NCBI GenBank assembly: GCA_002480565.1
Contig: DLCK01000013.1
Coordinates: 79,585 to 143,584 of the forward strand
Source: Phycisphaerales bacterium UBA7800
GTDB taxonomy: Bacteria > Planctomycetota > Phycisphaerae > Phycisphaerales > Phycisphaeraceae
Direction: 5' to 3'
Length of the DNA stretch: 64,000 nucleotides
The position numbers and the translations under genes were made by a program. Below, piece after piece: positions 52,260 through 61,325 of this stretch (the first letter of the stretch is position 1; each line of letters begins with the position of its first letter). Under the pieces are notes generated by a model. It was not told the origin of the DNA. It saw nothing but the letters and a program-made list of their open reading frames with translations, and did no database searches.

Positions 52260-53210
52260 GTGTCACAAACTGACTCCAAATGCTGCTGCGGCTCAAAGAG
52301 CTGCTCGTCAGAACCTTGCTTTATGGCGAAAAACTATTTCGTGTTTCGCCGGTTACACTCCCTTTCGGGCATTATCCCCGTGGGCGTGTTCTGCATTGTT
52401 CACTTGTTTACCAACTTCCAGATCATGATCCAGCAGATCCCTTTCATCAAGGACCTGTTCAACGAAGCGGACATCTTTCAGCATGAAGTGGATTTCATTC
52501 ACTCAATGCCGGCGTTGCTCTTTGTTGAAATCGGCTTGTGGTCGGCGATCGGCTTCCATGCCATTCTCGGTATTGCTTATACCATTGGTGGCAAGAGTAA
52601 CACCACGCATTACAAGTATGAAAAGAACTACCGCTACACGCTTCAACGCGTCACCGGCATCATAGCGTTGATCTTCATCTTCGTGCATGTCGCAACACTC
52701 CGCTGGCGATGGAACCTTGGTGGCTGGTTCACCCCGTTCTATGCTCATGGTCCCAATGGCGAACCCTTGGTTACCGCCACCACCGCTTATGCGTTACAGG
52801 CACATTGGCTCGTCAGCGCCTTTTATCTGATCGGTGCATTGGGTGTGGTCTATCACTGGGCCAACGGTCTTTGGACTGCTGCCATCACCTGGGGTGTGAC
52901 CATCACGCCTGCCGCTCAAGCTCGCTGGAACAAAATCTGTGCAGGTCTTGGCGTTGCATTGGCAATCTTTACCGTCGGGGCGGTAATTGGTGCCAACACC
53001 TACCAAATCAAACCCCATGAACTCGAAGCCATTCATACCATGATGGAACACGGTGCTCATTACAGAGAAACCGCTGATGGCCATGAATGTCCGATGCTCA
53101 AAGACGGTCAAGCCCCTACCGATGACTGTTGCCCGGTGATGGATGAAGCCACAGCCGGTAAAGCTGTCGTCGAAGAAGAAGCTGCGGCCAAGCCAGCTCA
53201 TACTGAGTAA
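52260..53210 (+). CDS. sdhC: succinate dehydrogenase cytochrome b558 subunit
   Basis: A 316-residue membrane subunit. The start is a GTG at 52260 with AAAGGA 8 bases upstream; an ATG lies 21 codons downstream. The core begins MAKNYFVFRRLHSLSGIIPV and has five transmembrane helices and haem-ligand histidines (HLFTNF, HAILGI, HVATLRW, HWLVSAF), as in the b558 family of b-type diheme membrane anchors. The N-terminus is Cys-rich (SKCCCGSKSC) and the C-terminus has a charged tail with CPML and DDCCPVMDEA. It couples succinate oxidation to quinone, or fumarate reduction. Confidence 0.9.
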   Translation: MSQTDSKCCCGSKSCSSEPCFMAKNYFVFRRLHSLSGIIPVGVFCIVHLFTNFQIMIQQIPFIKDLFNEADIFQHEVDFIHSMPALLFVEIGLWSAIGFHAILGIAYTIGGKSNTTHYKYEKNYRYTLQRVTGIIALIFIFVHVATLRWRWNLGGWFTPFYAHGPNGEPLVTATTAYALQAHWLVSAFYLIGALGVVYHWANGLWTAAITWGVTITPAAQARWNKICAGLGVALAIFTVGAVIGANTYQIKPHELEAIHTMMEHGAHYRETADGHECPMLKDGQAPTDDCCPVMDEATAGKAVVEEEAAAKPAHTE

Positions 53211-53280
53211 GCAAACGAATCATTAACCCTAATGCCAGCATTCCAACATTGGAATCTGAAACCTGAAGGTAAAGAATAAC

Positions 53281-55140
53281 ATGTCACAGAAACAACCCAG
53301 AGTGATTGTCGTTGGTGGTGGCCTCGCTGGCCTCTCCGCAACGATCAAGGTCGCCGAAGCTGGCGTCCCTGTGGACCTCTTCTCCATGGTCCCTGTCAAG
53401 CGTTCCCACAGTGTGTGTGCCCAGGGTGGCATCAACGCCTGTAACGAAGTCGCCCGTCAACAAGGCTACTCCGAGTGGATCCACATGGACGAAACCCTTT
53501 ACGGTGGTGACTTCCTCCAGCACCAGCCCCCTGTCTATGAAATGACCCACTGGGCGCCGAGGATCATCGACCTGCTTGACCGCATGGGCGTCCCGTTTAA
53601 CCGTACCGCTGAAGGTCAACGCGACCTGCGTCTCTTCGGTGGCTCACTGTTTAAGCGAACCCACTTTGCAGGTGCTTCAACCGGCCAGCAACTGCTCTAC
53701 GGTCTGGATGAACAAGTCCGTCGTCATGAAGCCGATGGCAAAGTCAACAAATACGAATTCTGGGAATTCCTCTGGCCCATCATTGATGACAATGGTGAGT
53801 GCAAAGGCATCATCGCCCAGGATATGCGTACCATGCAGATCAAACCGTTCCTGGCTGACGCAGTCGTCATGGCAACCGGTGGTAACGGCATGGTCTTCGG
53901 CAAGTCAACCATGTCCGTCATCTGCACCGGTGGTGCGGCGGCTCGCTGCTATCAAGCAGGTGCATGGTTCGGCAACCCCGAATTCATTCAAGTTCATCCC
54001 ACAGCCATCCCCGGCGAAGACAAGTGTCGTCTGATGTCCGAATCGGCACGTGGTGAAGGGGGTCGCGTCTGGGTCCCCCGTGAAAAGGGTGACGTGCGTC
54101 CGCCATTGGACATTCCTGAAGAAGAACGCTGGTACTTCCTGGAAGAAAAATATCCGGCCTATGGCAACCTAGTCCCACGTGACATTGCCACCCGCGAAAT
54201 CTTCTTTGTCTGCGAAGACGGATACGGTATCGGCGGAAGCCGCATGGTTTACCTTGACGTGTCCCACCTGCCACAGGGCACCAAGGACAAGCTCAAAGCC
54301 ATCCTTGAAATCTACGAAAAATTCACCGGTGACGATCCGACCGAAGTCCCGATGAAGATTTTCCCAGCCGTCCATTACTCAATGGGTGGTCTGTATACCG
54401 TCTTCACTGAAGAAGAAAAAGAAGCTGTCCCCGGTGATGGTGAAAAGACCATCGGTATGAAGGATGGCGCTCCAAACAACATGATGACCAACATCCCCGG
54501 TCTCTTTGCGTTTGGTGAAGTCAACTACCAATACCACGGCGGGACACGCCTTGGTGCCAACGCCCTGCTTAACTGTATCTTCGACGGTCTGTTCTGCGGC
54601 CCCTCCCTGGTTAACTATGCCAAGGAAGGACGCATGTCACCTGCCAGCGAACTGTCACAGGACATCATCGACAAGTTCGTCAAACAGGAACAGGACAAAG
54701 TCGACGCATTGGTCAACTCCAAAGGTAAAGCCAATCCGTATGACATCTGGCGTCGACTGGGTGACGAAATGACTGCAGCAGCAACAGTGGTTCGAACCGA
54801 AGAGCGTATGCAAAAGGCTCTGGAAACCGTCAAAGCACTCCGCGAAGAGTACAAAGACGTCTGCCTTTCGGACACCGGTATGTGGACCAACCAGAACCTG
54901 AGCTTCACACGTGCACTCAACGACATGTTGATCTACGCTGAAGCGATTCTGGTTCCGGCCATCGCACGTAAGGAATCACGCGGTTCGCATTACCGCCCTG
55001 ACTACCCAGAACGTATCGATGATCCGTTCCAGAAGACTTCGCTGGTCAAGTACGTCAACGATCAACCGGAACTCAGTTACGAAGACGTGGCGACTCCAAT
55101 GGTCCCACCACGTGCTCGTACCTACGGCAAAACCAGCTGA
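53281..55140 (+). CDS. sdhA: succinate dehydrogenase/fumarate reductase flavoprotein
   Basis: A 619-residue flavoprotein. FAD-binding VIVVGGGLAGLSATIKVAEAG is at about 8-28, and the covalent-FAD histidine motif is RSHSVCAQGGINAC. Substrate and catalytic segments include FIQVHPTAIPG, FAFGEVNYQYHGGTRLGANALL and the C-terminal GSHYRPDYPER. Length is slightly above average for the family. It follows sdhC by 70 bp and is 138 bp before sdhB, with a hairpin in between. Confidence 0.95.
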   Translation: MSQKQPRVIVVGGGLAGLSATIKVAEAGVPVDLFSMVPVKRSHSVCAQGGINACNEVARQQGYSEWIHMDETLYGGDFLQHQPPVYEMTHWAPRIIDLLDRMGVPFNRTAEGQRDLRLFGGSLFKRTHFAGASTGQQLLYGLDEQVRRHEADGKVNKYEFWEFLWPIIDDNGECKGIIAQDMRTMQIKPFLADAVVMATGGNGMVFGKSTMSVICTGGAAARCYQAGAWFGNPEFIQVHPTAIPGEDKCRLMSESARGEGGRVWVPREKGDVRPPLDIPEEERWYFLEEKYPAYGNLVPRDIATREIFFVCEDGYGIGGSRMVYLDVSHLPQGTKDKLKAILEIYEKFTGDDPTEVPMKIFPAVHYSMGGLYTVFTEEEKEAVPGDGEKTIGMKDGAPNNMMTNIPGLFAFGEVNYQYHGGTRLGANALLNCIFDGLFCGPSLVNYAKEGRMSPASELSQDIIDKFVKQEQDKVDALVNSKGKANPYDIWRRLGDEMTAAATVVRTEERMQKALETVKALREEYKDVCLSDTGMWTNQNLSFTRALNDMLIYAEAILVPAIARKESRGSHYRPDYPERIDDPFQKTSLVKYVNDQPELSYEDVATPMVPPRARTYGKTS

Positions 55141-55155
55141 CAAAGCAAAGATAAC

Positions 55156-55190
55156 CCCACCGGAATGTTGATTACAAAGACTTCCGTGGG
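55156..55190 (+). other. sdhA-sdhB intergenic hairpin
   Basis: CCCAC-GGAA with a bulged C pairs with TTCC-GTGGG around a 16-nt loop. No T run follows on the plus strand, so it is more likely an RNA stability or processing element than a terminator. Confidence 0.4.
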
Positions 55191-55278
55191 ACGATATATA
55201 AACTGTTTCTCTGACTAATTTTTAAACCATGGGATCCGACGCTTCGCCGCTTCCCCCTACGCGATGAGAGCATGCACC

Positions 55279-56073
55279 ATGATTGCATCCGACGCGAAAA
55301 AAAGTTTCTTCGTCAAGGTCAAACGCCAGGACAGTCCGGAAAAGAATCCGTACTACGAGGTGTTTGAACTGCCTTATAAACCAAACCTCAACATCATCAG
55401 CTGTCTGCAGGCCATTGCTTCAAATCCTGTAACCGTTGATGGCAAACAAAGCACCCCGGTTGTCTGGGACTGTAGCTGCCTGGAAGAAGTCTGTGGTGCA
55501 TGCACCATGGTCATGGGCGGTCAAGTCGGCCAAAGCTGCTCGACACTCGTCGATGAACTCATCGAACGAGACGGCACAGGTACCAAAGACAACCCCATCA
55601 CCCTTGAACCGATGAGCAAGTTCCCGGTTGTCCGTGACCTGTTCGTCGATCGCTCGAGCATGTTTGCCAACCTCAAGGACATCAAGGGCTGGGTTCCCAT
55701 TGATGGCACACATGATCTTGGTGCAGGTCCAAAAGAAGACCCCGAAGCACAGGAACTGCGGTATCAGCTTTCACGCTGTATGACCTGCGGTTGCTGCCTC
55801 GAAGCCTGCCCGCAGTTCTCACTGGAAGGCAACTTCGTCGGTGCTCAGGTCTTCGGCCAGACACTGTATTTCAACACGCATGAAACCGGTGCATCACTCA
55901 AGGAAGATCGTCTTGATGTCATGCAACAAGCTGGCGGCATCTCCGACTGTGGTAATGCCCAAAACTGTGTTGAAGTCTGCCCCAAGGAATTGCCATTGGT
56001 CGAAGCCATCGCCAAGATCGGCCGCCAGACCACGGTTCACTCCATCAAGAAATTCTTCACCGGCAAGAAATAA
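55279..56073 (+). CDS. sdhB: succinate dehydrogenase iron-sulfur subunit
   Basis: A 264-residue iron-sulfur protein from the ATG at 55279 (an ATG at 55264 is possible). The [2Fe-2S] site is CSCLEEVCGACTM plus a later Cys in VGQSCST. The [4Fe-4S]/[3Fe-4S] cysteines are in CMTCGCCLEACPQF and CVEVCPKELP. It completes the sdhCAB complex that links the TCA cycle to the quinone pool. No sdhD is present, as expected for the b558 type. Confidence 0.95.
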   Translation: MIASDAKKSFFVKVKRQDSPEKNPYYEVFELPYKPNLNIISCLQAIASNPVTVDGKQSTPVVWDCSCLEEVCGACTMVMGGQVGQSCSTLVDELIERDGTGTKDNPITLEPMSKFPVVRDLFVDRSSMFANLKDIKGWVPIDGTHDLGAGPKEDPEAQELRYQLSRCMTCGCCLEACPQFSLEGNFVGAQVFGQTLYFNTHETGASLKEDRLDVMQQAGGISDCGNAQNCVEVCPKELPLVEAIAKIGRQTTVHSIKKFFTGKK

Positions 56074-56135
56074 TCCCGGCCCCCGGAAGTTCCTAAAGCC
56101 CCCGGATATTTCGCCGCCATGTTGAATCTCACCGG

Positions 56136-56161
56136 TTAAACCGCTCGCGGTTTAGCGCTGC
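56136..56161. repeat. REP-like palindrome
   Basis: AAACCGC-TC-GCGGTTT followed by AGCGCT; the next bases are GCAA. The copies at 63908 and 63981 share the same palindrome. Compared with 63908 there are two differences over 26 bases. Confidence 0.6.
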
Positions 56162-56267
56162 AATGCACCAACGGATTACCCATCCGTTTGCGACAGATTC
56201 AAAAAAACACAACGGATGCAAAAATATTTGCCAACGTCCGTTTGTAATAACTGCAACGATGCTATCA

Positions 56268-56311
56268 AAAAGCACGGTTATCAGGGACCATCCGATAACC
56301 GTGCTTTTTTT
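56268..56311. terminator. terminator hairpin after sdhCAB
   Basis: AAAGCACGGTTATC (56268-56281) pairs perfectly with GATAACCGTGCTTT around an 11-12-nt loop, followed by a T run on the plus strand and preceded by A on the other side. It should end sdh transcription. Confidence 0.85.
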
Positions 56312-56314
56312 CTA

Positions 56315-56343
56315 TTGATTTATTTGATCTTGCCCGATATACA
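56315..56343 (+). promoter_or_regulatory. promoter-like TTGATT-17-TATACA
   Basis: TTGATT (56315-56320) is 17 bp from TATACA (56338-56343), and the next gene starts at 56419. A weak but plausible sigma-70-type promoter just after the terminator. Confidence 0.4.
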
Positions 56344-56418
56344 TTAATGTGTCTTACGCACAGGTAGAAAAACGTGGATGTCCATCCACATGAGGCCTTG
56401 GGGTTGTAGGAGAGACGT

Positions 56419-57195
56419 ATGCAGCCAAGCCCTACCGTAGAAGCGTCCAAGTTGGCGCAGATTAAACCAGTCGTTCGATATGTCGACGATGAGCAAGCTG
56501 TCATCGACACGCATTTTCGACTCAAACCCAGACTACCTCAAAGCAGTGACTCCAATCCCAAACGGGTTCGTGTGCTGCTTGAAGTCGAAGATGAGCATGG
56601 GTTCCACGATGAAACCTTCGCTCAAGTCGAACTTCAACATTTATGTGGCATGGTTCGCATGCAATTGGTTGTGCCCCAACGCTGGTGGCCAGCTGGTATG
56701 GGTGATCAGTCGCTGTACCGGATCAGTCTAACACTCCTCAAAGGACGTCGGATTCTCGATCAAATGCAGACAACTGTCGGACTCACATCAGTACGCGTTA
56801 CGGATTCACACTTTGACAGTCGCACGTTCATGGTCAATGGCAAGCCCTGTGAAATCCACACCATCGTCCCGGTGGATCATGTGCATGAAGACGCTTTACT
56901 TCCAGCCAGTGGCGATTCACTGATTGTCGTGCGTGATCACTATGGGTCAGACAATCTATTTGATTCAGCTGACCTGGCTGGCATTTTGATGGTCCAATGC
57001 GTGCCAATCTCAGCCGATGGGATGCCTGAAAAAGACCTGATAGAACAGATCAGTAGACTTGCTGCTCATCCAAGTCTCGCAGGCTGGTGCGTGAGTCCGC
57101 AAGGCAAACTATCCAACAGTATGGCCAAGCAACTCAAAGCGCTCGACCCCATTCACCCCATCATCGAACACAGTCCCGGCAACTGGGCTGCGTAA
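56419..57195 (+). CDS. GH2-like beta-sandwich protein without catalytic barrel
   Basis: A 258-residue protein with the sandwich motifs of GH2 (beta-galactosidase/mannosidase) accessory domains: VVPQRWWPAGMGDQSLYRISLTLLKGRRILDQ, then TTVGLTSVRVTDSHFDSRTFMVNGKPCEI. The C-terminal part (DLIEQISRLAAHPSLAGWCVSPQGKLSNSMAKQL) keeps the start of a TIM barrel only. The catalytic Glu residues are absent, so this is a binding or regulatory remnant of a GH2 enzyme. No signal peptide. Confidence 0.6.
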   Translation: MQPSPTVEASKLAQIKPVVRYVDDEQAVIDTHFRLKPRLPQSSDSNPKRVRVLLEVEDEHGFHDETFAQVELQHLCGMVRMQLVVPQRWWPAGMGDQSLYRISLTLLKGRRILDQMQTTVGLTSVRVTDSHFDSRTFMVNGKPCEIHTIVPVDHVHEDALLPASGDSLIVVRDHYGSDNLFDSADLAGILMVQCVPISADGMPEKDLIEQISRLAAHPSLAGWCVSPQGKLSNSMAKQLKALDPIHPIIEHSPGNWAA

Positions 57196-57253
57196 CCAAT
57201 CGCGTTTAACGTCGTGTCGGATGTGTGATCCGATACTTCCATCCATTTTGATA

Positions 57254-57286
57254 AAGCACCGACTTGCGGAGGTCGGTGCTTTTTTT
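57254..57286 (+). terminator. Rho-independent terminator
   Basis: AAAGCACCGAC (57254-57264) pairs with GTCGGTGCTTT around an 8-nt loop and is followed by T's. It ends the GH2-like gene. The rest of the 320-bp gap to 57515 has no supported gene. Confidence 0.88.
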
Positions 57287-57515
57287 CATCCCATCAATCA
57301 TGGTCAACATCAGTACACCAATCGCGCATTAAAAAACCTGATGGAAACGCATGGGTGTGCTACCGTATCCATCAGGTTCTGATCCGAATACCCATGGAGC
57401 GGTATCCGTGTGATGGGGTTGCAACACATCACATCCATCCACGATGTAATGCCTTGAATCCCAAGCAAAATCCTGCCGCTCTCTTTTCCAATCCATCATT
57501 GCTAAAGCAAACGAG

Positions 57516-58007
57516 TCAAGCGTAAATGGCAGAGGCATCGCTGTATGCCGACTGACCAGAAACATTCTGAATCAGTGAATACATATCCACGCCGTTGCTT
57601 GTACTGATGCTTGCACCAGCGGTCTGCTCATTTTGTCCCATCTGCGGTGGCGGCCCCATTTCATCCCGCATCGCCTGCATCTGGGTATCAAACTCTTCCT
57701 GGCTGAGCATGCCATCACCGTCAATGTCGGCGTCTGCATACATGGCCAAACCTTCTTCGCTGAGTTCTTCTGATTGTCCCATGCTCAGCACAGATGCCAT
57801 TTCCGTTTCTGAAATGTATGAATCGCCGTCCGTATCGAACTTGGAATACATCTCATCCGTGGAGGTTTCTCCTGCTCCCTGCGGTGGTGGTCCACCTTGT
57901 GGGGGCGAGCCGCCTTGAGGCTTTTGAGCCCCTTGTGTTTGTTGCGAATTGTTCATGACGACATAGGGGTTGTAACCCATCGAGCCGCCGATACTGCTGA
58001 CACTCAT
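57516..58007 (-). CDS. EF-hand calcium-binding protein
   Basis: A 163-residue protein. A low-complexity Gln/Gly/Pro-rich N-terminus (about 1-45) precedes two EF-hands: FDTDGDSYISETEM at about 55-67 and ADIDGDGMLSQEEF at about 92-105. The positions of D, D, D, Y/M and E match calcium-binding loops. AAGGA lies upstream of the ATG. No signal peptide is seen. Function unknown; it is divergent from the response-regulator gene. Confidence 0.8.
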   Translation of the reverse strand: MSVSSIGGSMGYNPYVVMNNSQQTQGAQKPQGGSPPQGGPPPQGAGETSTDEMYSKFDTDGDSYISETEMASVLSMGQSEELSEEGLAMYADADIDGDGMLSQEEFDTQMQAMRDEMGPPPQMGQNEQTAGASISTSNGVDMYSLIQNVSGQSAYSDASAIYA

Positions 58008-58256
58008 GACATGTCCTTCCTTTCCTAAGATTCAGACTCAGGCAGATGAGCAACGTACTCATCTGCATTGAGGTGACTCACATGGCAAAGCGTATTGCCC
58101 CCATTCGTGTACTGACCGCCCATGTGCTTTGCTTCAGTGGGTTCCATTAAGATGTATCGGGCAAAGACATGACCACAAGATTGCCTTGAGATTACCTTTT
58201 GGCAATGTTGGCGATTTAACGTGGTATGACGTTGTTTTAAGGTCTAAAATAAGAGC

Positions 58257-58931
58257 ATGAACGTATTGGTAATTGAAGACGATCAAGTGACAGCGGACTT
58301 TATACTTCGTGGACTCAAACAAGAAGGTTACACCGTAACACATGCGCCGAATGGCCATGAAGGTTTTATCCATCTCAGTGAATATCACTACGATGCAGCA
58401 GTCGTGGACATCATGATGCCAGTCATGGATGGACTCACACTTGTTGATAAACTGCGCTCTCGAAAAATCATGACGCCAGTGCTTCTGCTCTCGGCGCGAA
58501 ACTCCGTCGGAGACCGCGTACGTGGACTTCAAGCTGGTGGCGATGATTACATGATCAAACCCTTTGCCTTTTCGGAGTTGATCGCCAGACTTCAATCACT
58601 CGTCCGACGCTCGCAGACCGTTACTGAACCTGATCAACTGCGCATCGGTGACCTGTCCATGGATTTAATCTGCCGCAAGGTCTATCGCAATGGCAAGGAA
58701 ATTATTCTCCAACCGAGAGAGTTGGCACTACTCGAATACTTCATGCGACACAAAGGCCGAATCATTTCTAAAACGTTGATCATGGAACATGTCTGGGATT
58801 ACAACTTCGACCCGCAAACCAATGTCGTTGAATCACGTGTCTGTAAACTGCGGGGCAAACTCAAACAGCCTGATAGCCCGGAACTCATTCACACCGTCAA
58901 AGGGCTAGGCTACATCTGCGAGGTACGGTAA
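58257..58931 (+). CDS. OmpR/PhoB-family response regulator
   Basis: A 224-residue regulator: receiver domain with VLVIEDD (E8, D9, D10), phospho-acceptor D in AVVDIMMP at about 50, and K in MIKPF; then a winged helix (LQPRELALLEYFMRHKGRIISKTLIMEHVWDYNFDPQTNVVESRVCKLRGKL). It ends 4 bp before the histidine-kinase gene, so the two form a two-component operon. Confidence 0.93.
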   Translation: MNVLVIEDDQVTADFILRGLKQEGYTVTHAPNGHEGFIHLSEYHYDAAVVDIMMPVMDGLTLVDKLRSRKIMTPVLLLSARNSVGDRVRGLQAGGDDYMIKPFAFSELIARLQSLVRRSQTVTEPDQLRIGDLSMDLICRKVYRNGKEIILQPRELALLEYFMRHKGRIISKTLIMEHVWDYNFDPQTNVVESRVCKLRGKLKQPDSPELIHTVKGLGYICEVR

Positions 58932-58935
58932 ACAC

Positions 58936-60378
58936 ATGTTCCGATCTGTCACTTCACGAATCACCTTCACCTGTATCTTTCTCTTTGGTACATTATTTTT
59001 CTGCCAACTCGTCCTGCTTTACGGATTCATGCAAGTGGATATGAAGAAACACGAAGAACGCATGCTTTTTGGAATGTTCTATCGTATTCAAGATCAACTC
59101 AAGGAAAATGGTCTTCAAGCCGTCCATGACAGATTCAACCAACCCAATGAACGTAACAGAAAACACGGCCCAAATCATGGTCCGGGGCCGATGATGTTCA
59201 TCCGCATTTTTAATAGCAATGGCCAAACTGTCCTGCAAAATCAGTACAGCAAAAACTGGCCTCAGATCGCAGCCCCTAAGGACTTCACGCAATACATGCT
59301 CGGTCAATCGCCTGTCATACATACCGTTGTTAATGATGGAAACTCAGGCAGCATCCGCTATTGCATCGGCAAAGTCACGCCCCAATACATTCTCCAAGTC
59401 GGGCAAGGCCAAAACAATTTCGATCCCTTCTTTGAACATTTCATCAAAATAGCGTTGATACTTCTGCCTGTGACCATGATCCTTGTCGGCCTCGCAGGAT
59501 GGTTTGTATCACGTCAAGCTATGAACGGCGTCAAGCAAGTCACGCGTGCCGCATCATCCATCAACAAAGGCAATCTTGACTTGCGAGTCGAAGTGGGCAA
59601 CAGCGGTCAGGAAATCCAAGACCTTGCATCCAACTTCAACACCATGCTCGCTAAAATCCAAGCACTCATCCAAGAACTTGAAGATGTCACTAACAACATT
59701 GCCCACGATCTACGCAGCCCATTAACCCGTATGCGTGGCATCATCGAAACGACTCTCCGAGCCAAACCCGATACTAATGCGTACCACAACATGTCCGCTC
59801 AACTCATCGAAGAAATTGAACGGCTTCATGAGATGATTAATACGATGCTGCAAATCGCATCCGCAGAAGCAGGAATCGATAAAACAGAAATGCAGACCGT
59901 GGATATGAATGCAATCCTGCATGATGCAGTTGATCTATTCACCCCCTTGGCTGAAGAAAAGCAACAAACATTGCAATTGCAACTGCCGGACAAACCAGTG
60001 ATGGTTCTAGGAAGTCGCCCTAGACTTCAGCGTGTCATTGCCAACCTGCTGGACAATGCAAACAAATTCACCTCAAATGCAGGTACGATCAAAGTAAACG
60101 CAAAAGAGTTGGATGCTCAAACTGTCCAGTTGCAAATTCAAGACACCGGCCCAGGTATTGATCCACAGATTCTCCCGCAGATTTTCGACCGCTTTTATTC
60201 TGGCGATCAAAGTCGTACCAACAAAGGTAATGGGTTGGGGCTCAGCTATGTCCGCGCAATTGTCCAAGCACATCACGGGCAAATCCACGTCTCCAGTTCG
60301 CAGGCACCATCAAAAGACAACATTTCCCCAACAGGGGCCATTTTCACCATCACCCTCCCATCAGCTAACTCGCTGTAA
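58936..60378 (+). CDS. membrane histidine kinase
   Basis: A 480-residue kinase with two transmembrane helices (about 8-28 and 172-195) around a periplasmic sensor of about 145 residues, a HAMP region, an H-box NNIAHDLRSPLTRMRG, N-box LLDNANKF, G-boxes DTGPGIDPQILP and GNGLGLSYVRAIV. It should phosphorylate the adjacent OmpR-type regulator. The sensor region is rich in His (RKHGPNHGPG), so a metal signal is possible. Confidence 0.92.
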   Translation: MFRSVTSRITFTCIFLFGTLFFCQLVLLYGFMQVDMKKHEERMLFGMFYRIQDQLKENGLQAVHDRFNQPNERNRKHGPNHGPGPMMFIRIFNSNGQTVLQNQYSKNWPQIAAPKDFTQYMLGQSPVIHTVVNDGNSGSIRYCIGKVTPQYILQVGQGQNNFDPFFEHFIKIALILLPVTMILVGLAGWFVSRQAMNGVKQVTRAASSINKGNLDLRVEVGNSGQEIQDLASNFNTMLAKIQALIQELEDVTNNIAHDLRSPLTRMRGIIETTLRAKPDTNAYHNMSAQLIEEIERLHEMINTMLQIASAEAGIDKTEMQTVDMNAILHDAVDLFTPLAEEKQQTLQLQLPDKPVMVLGSRPRLQRVIANLLDNANKFTSNAGTIKVNAKELDAQTVQLQIQDTGPGIDPQILPQIFDRFYSGDQSRTNKGNGLGLSYVRAIVQAHHGQIHVSSSQAPSKDNISPTGAIFTITLPSANSL

Positions 60379-60460
60379 ATTGAGTACAATTCCATTAGAT
60401 GCAACCCATTGGCAAACAGGGTTGTACTTCAAATAGACCAAATACATTGGGATTGCATTC

Positions 60461-61249
60461 ATGATAAATCGCCTTAAACCATTGCTTATGATTCTCATTG
60501 CACTGCAAAGTTTTTCTACTTTAACTGCACAGACTATTGAGCCAACCGTTGAAGTTCTGCTTGATCAGATCGAAGCCAAGGCAGATACCATTAAGACCTA
60601 CCAGGCCGCAGTCCGTTTTGAACAGATTCAAGGCCTGCTCGGAGATACGCAACTGCGTTTTGGCAATTTGTACTATGTGTCAAAGCCTAAGGTGAAATTT
60701 GCCGTCGACTTTAACAGCATCGTCATCGACGGCCAACGCCGTGAACAAAAACGCAAATGGGTTTACGATGGCATCTGGCTCGTTGAACAACTTGACGAGA
60801 AAAAGCAGTTCTTCAAACGACAGGTTCACGCTCCTCCAACACCAGGTCAAGCCGATCCTCATGATGATCACATGTCCATGGAGAACAGCCCGTTTCCCAT
60901 TCCATTACAAGCTAAAAAAGCTGAGATTCTCAAACGATTTGACGTTAAACTTGTCACCGAAAAAATGCCCACTCTGGATCCCAAACAAGTCACGTTTTAT
61001 CATCTGGCATTAACCCCCAAACCCTCAGCAAAAATCAGTTTCACCCAAATTGATCTGTGGTATGACAAGGCAACACTCTTGCCGATTAAGTGTCAAACCG
61101 TCAATGACGACAGTGACGATGAGCAGATTTTCAGTCTCTTTAGTGCCAAACTCAACGAGGCCATTGCCCCGGATATCCTAAGCACATCTGCCCCGACCCA
61201 AAGCGGTTGGCATGTGGAAGTCACACCGCTTAAGCAACATCCCCAATAA
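60461..61249 (+). CDS. LolA-like outer-membrane lipoprotein carrier family protein
   Basis: A 262-residue protein with a signal peptide (1-23, STLTAQ) and a beta-barrel-like core similar to the LolA/DUF2092 type (QAAVRFEQIQGLLGDTQLRFGNLYYVSKPKVKFAVDF, KWVYDGIWLVEQ, TQIDLWYDKATLLPIKCQTV). It follows the kinase gene by 82 bp and may be part of that operon. Role in lipoprotein or envelope handling is inferred. Confidence 0.7.
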   Translation: MINRLKPLLMILIALQSFSTLTAQTIEPTVEVLLDQIEAKADTIKTYQAAVRFEQIQGLLGDTQLRFGNLYYVSKPKVKFAVDFNSIVIDGQRREQKRKWVYDGIWLVEQLDEKKQFFKRQVHAPPTPGQADPHDDHMSMENSPFPIPLQAKKAEILKRFDVKLVTEKMPTLDPKQVTFYHLALTPKPSAKISFTQIDLWYDKATLLPIKCQTVNDDSDDEQIFSLFSAKLNEAIAPDILSTSAPTQSGWHVEVTPLKQHPQ

Positions 61250-61291
61250 AACTGATCTAACCAATAAACTAAAATATTACTGCGATGGCGC

Positions 61292-61320
61292 TTGACAATA
61301 ATAAACGTTCATTTATTATT
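61292..61320 (+). promoter_or_regulatory. TetR promoter with embedded operator
   Basis: A consensus -35 TTGACA (61292-61297) and a -10 TATTAT (61314-61319, spacer 16) flank AATAATAAACGTTCATTT, part of a near-palindrome (61297-61320). Transcription from this -10 would begin at or near the A of the start codon at 61326, so the mRNA may be leaderless. A matching half-operator lies before the SDR gene (61949-61966). Confidence 0.6.
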
Positions 61321-61325
61321 GAGTC

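Larger units (their letters stand above)
56074..56418. other. intergenic, with REP-like palindrome, terminator, promoter
   Basis: No gene in 345 bp. It holds, in order, a REP-like palindrome (56136-56161), a bidirectional terminator-like hairpin (56268-56311) and a promoter-like pair (56315-56343). Confidence 0.6.

Noticed and set aside
57329..57565. 78-codon minus-strand frame downstream of the EF-hand gene
   Set aside because: It overlaps the end of the EF-hand gene in another frame and shows no recognisable domain.
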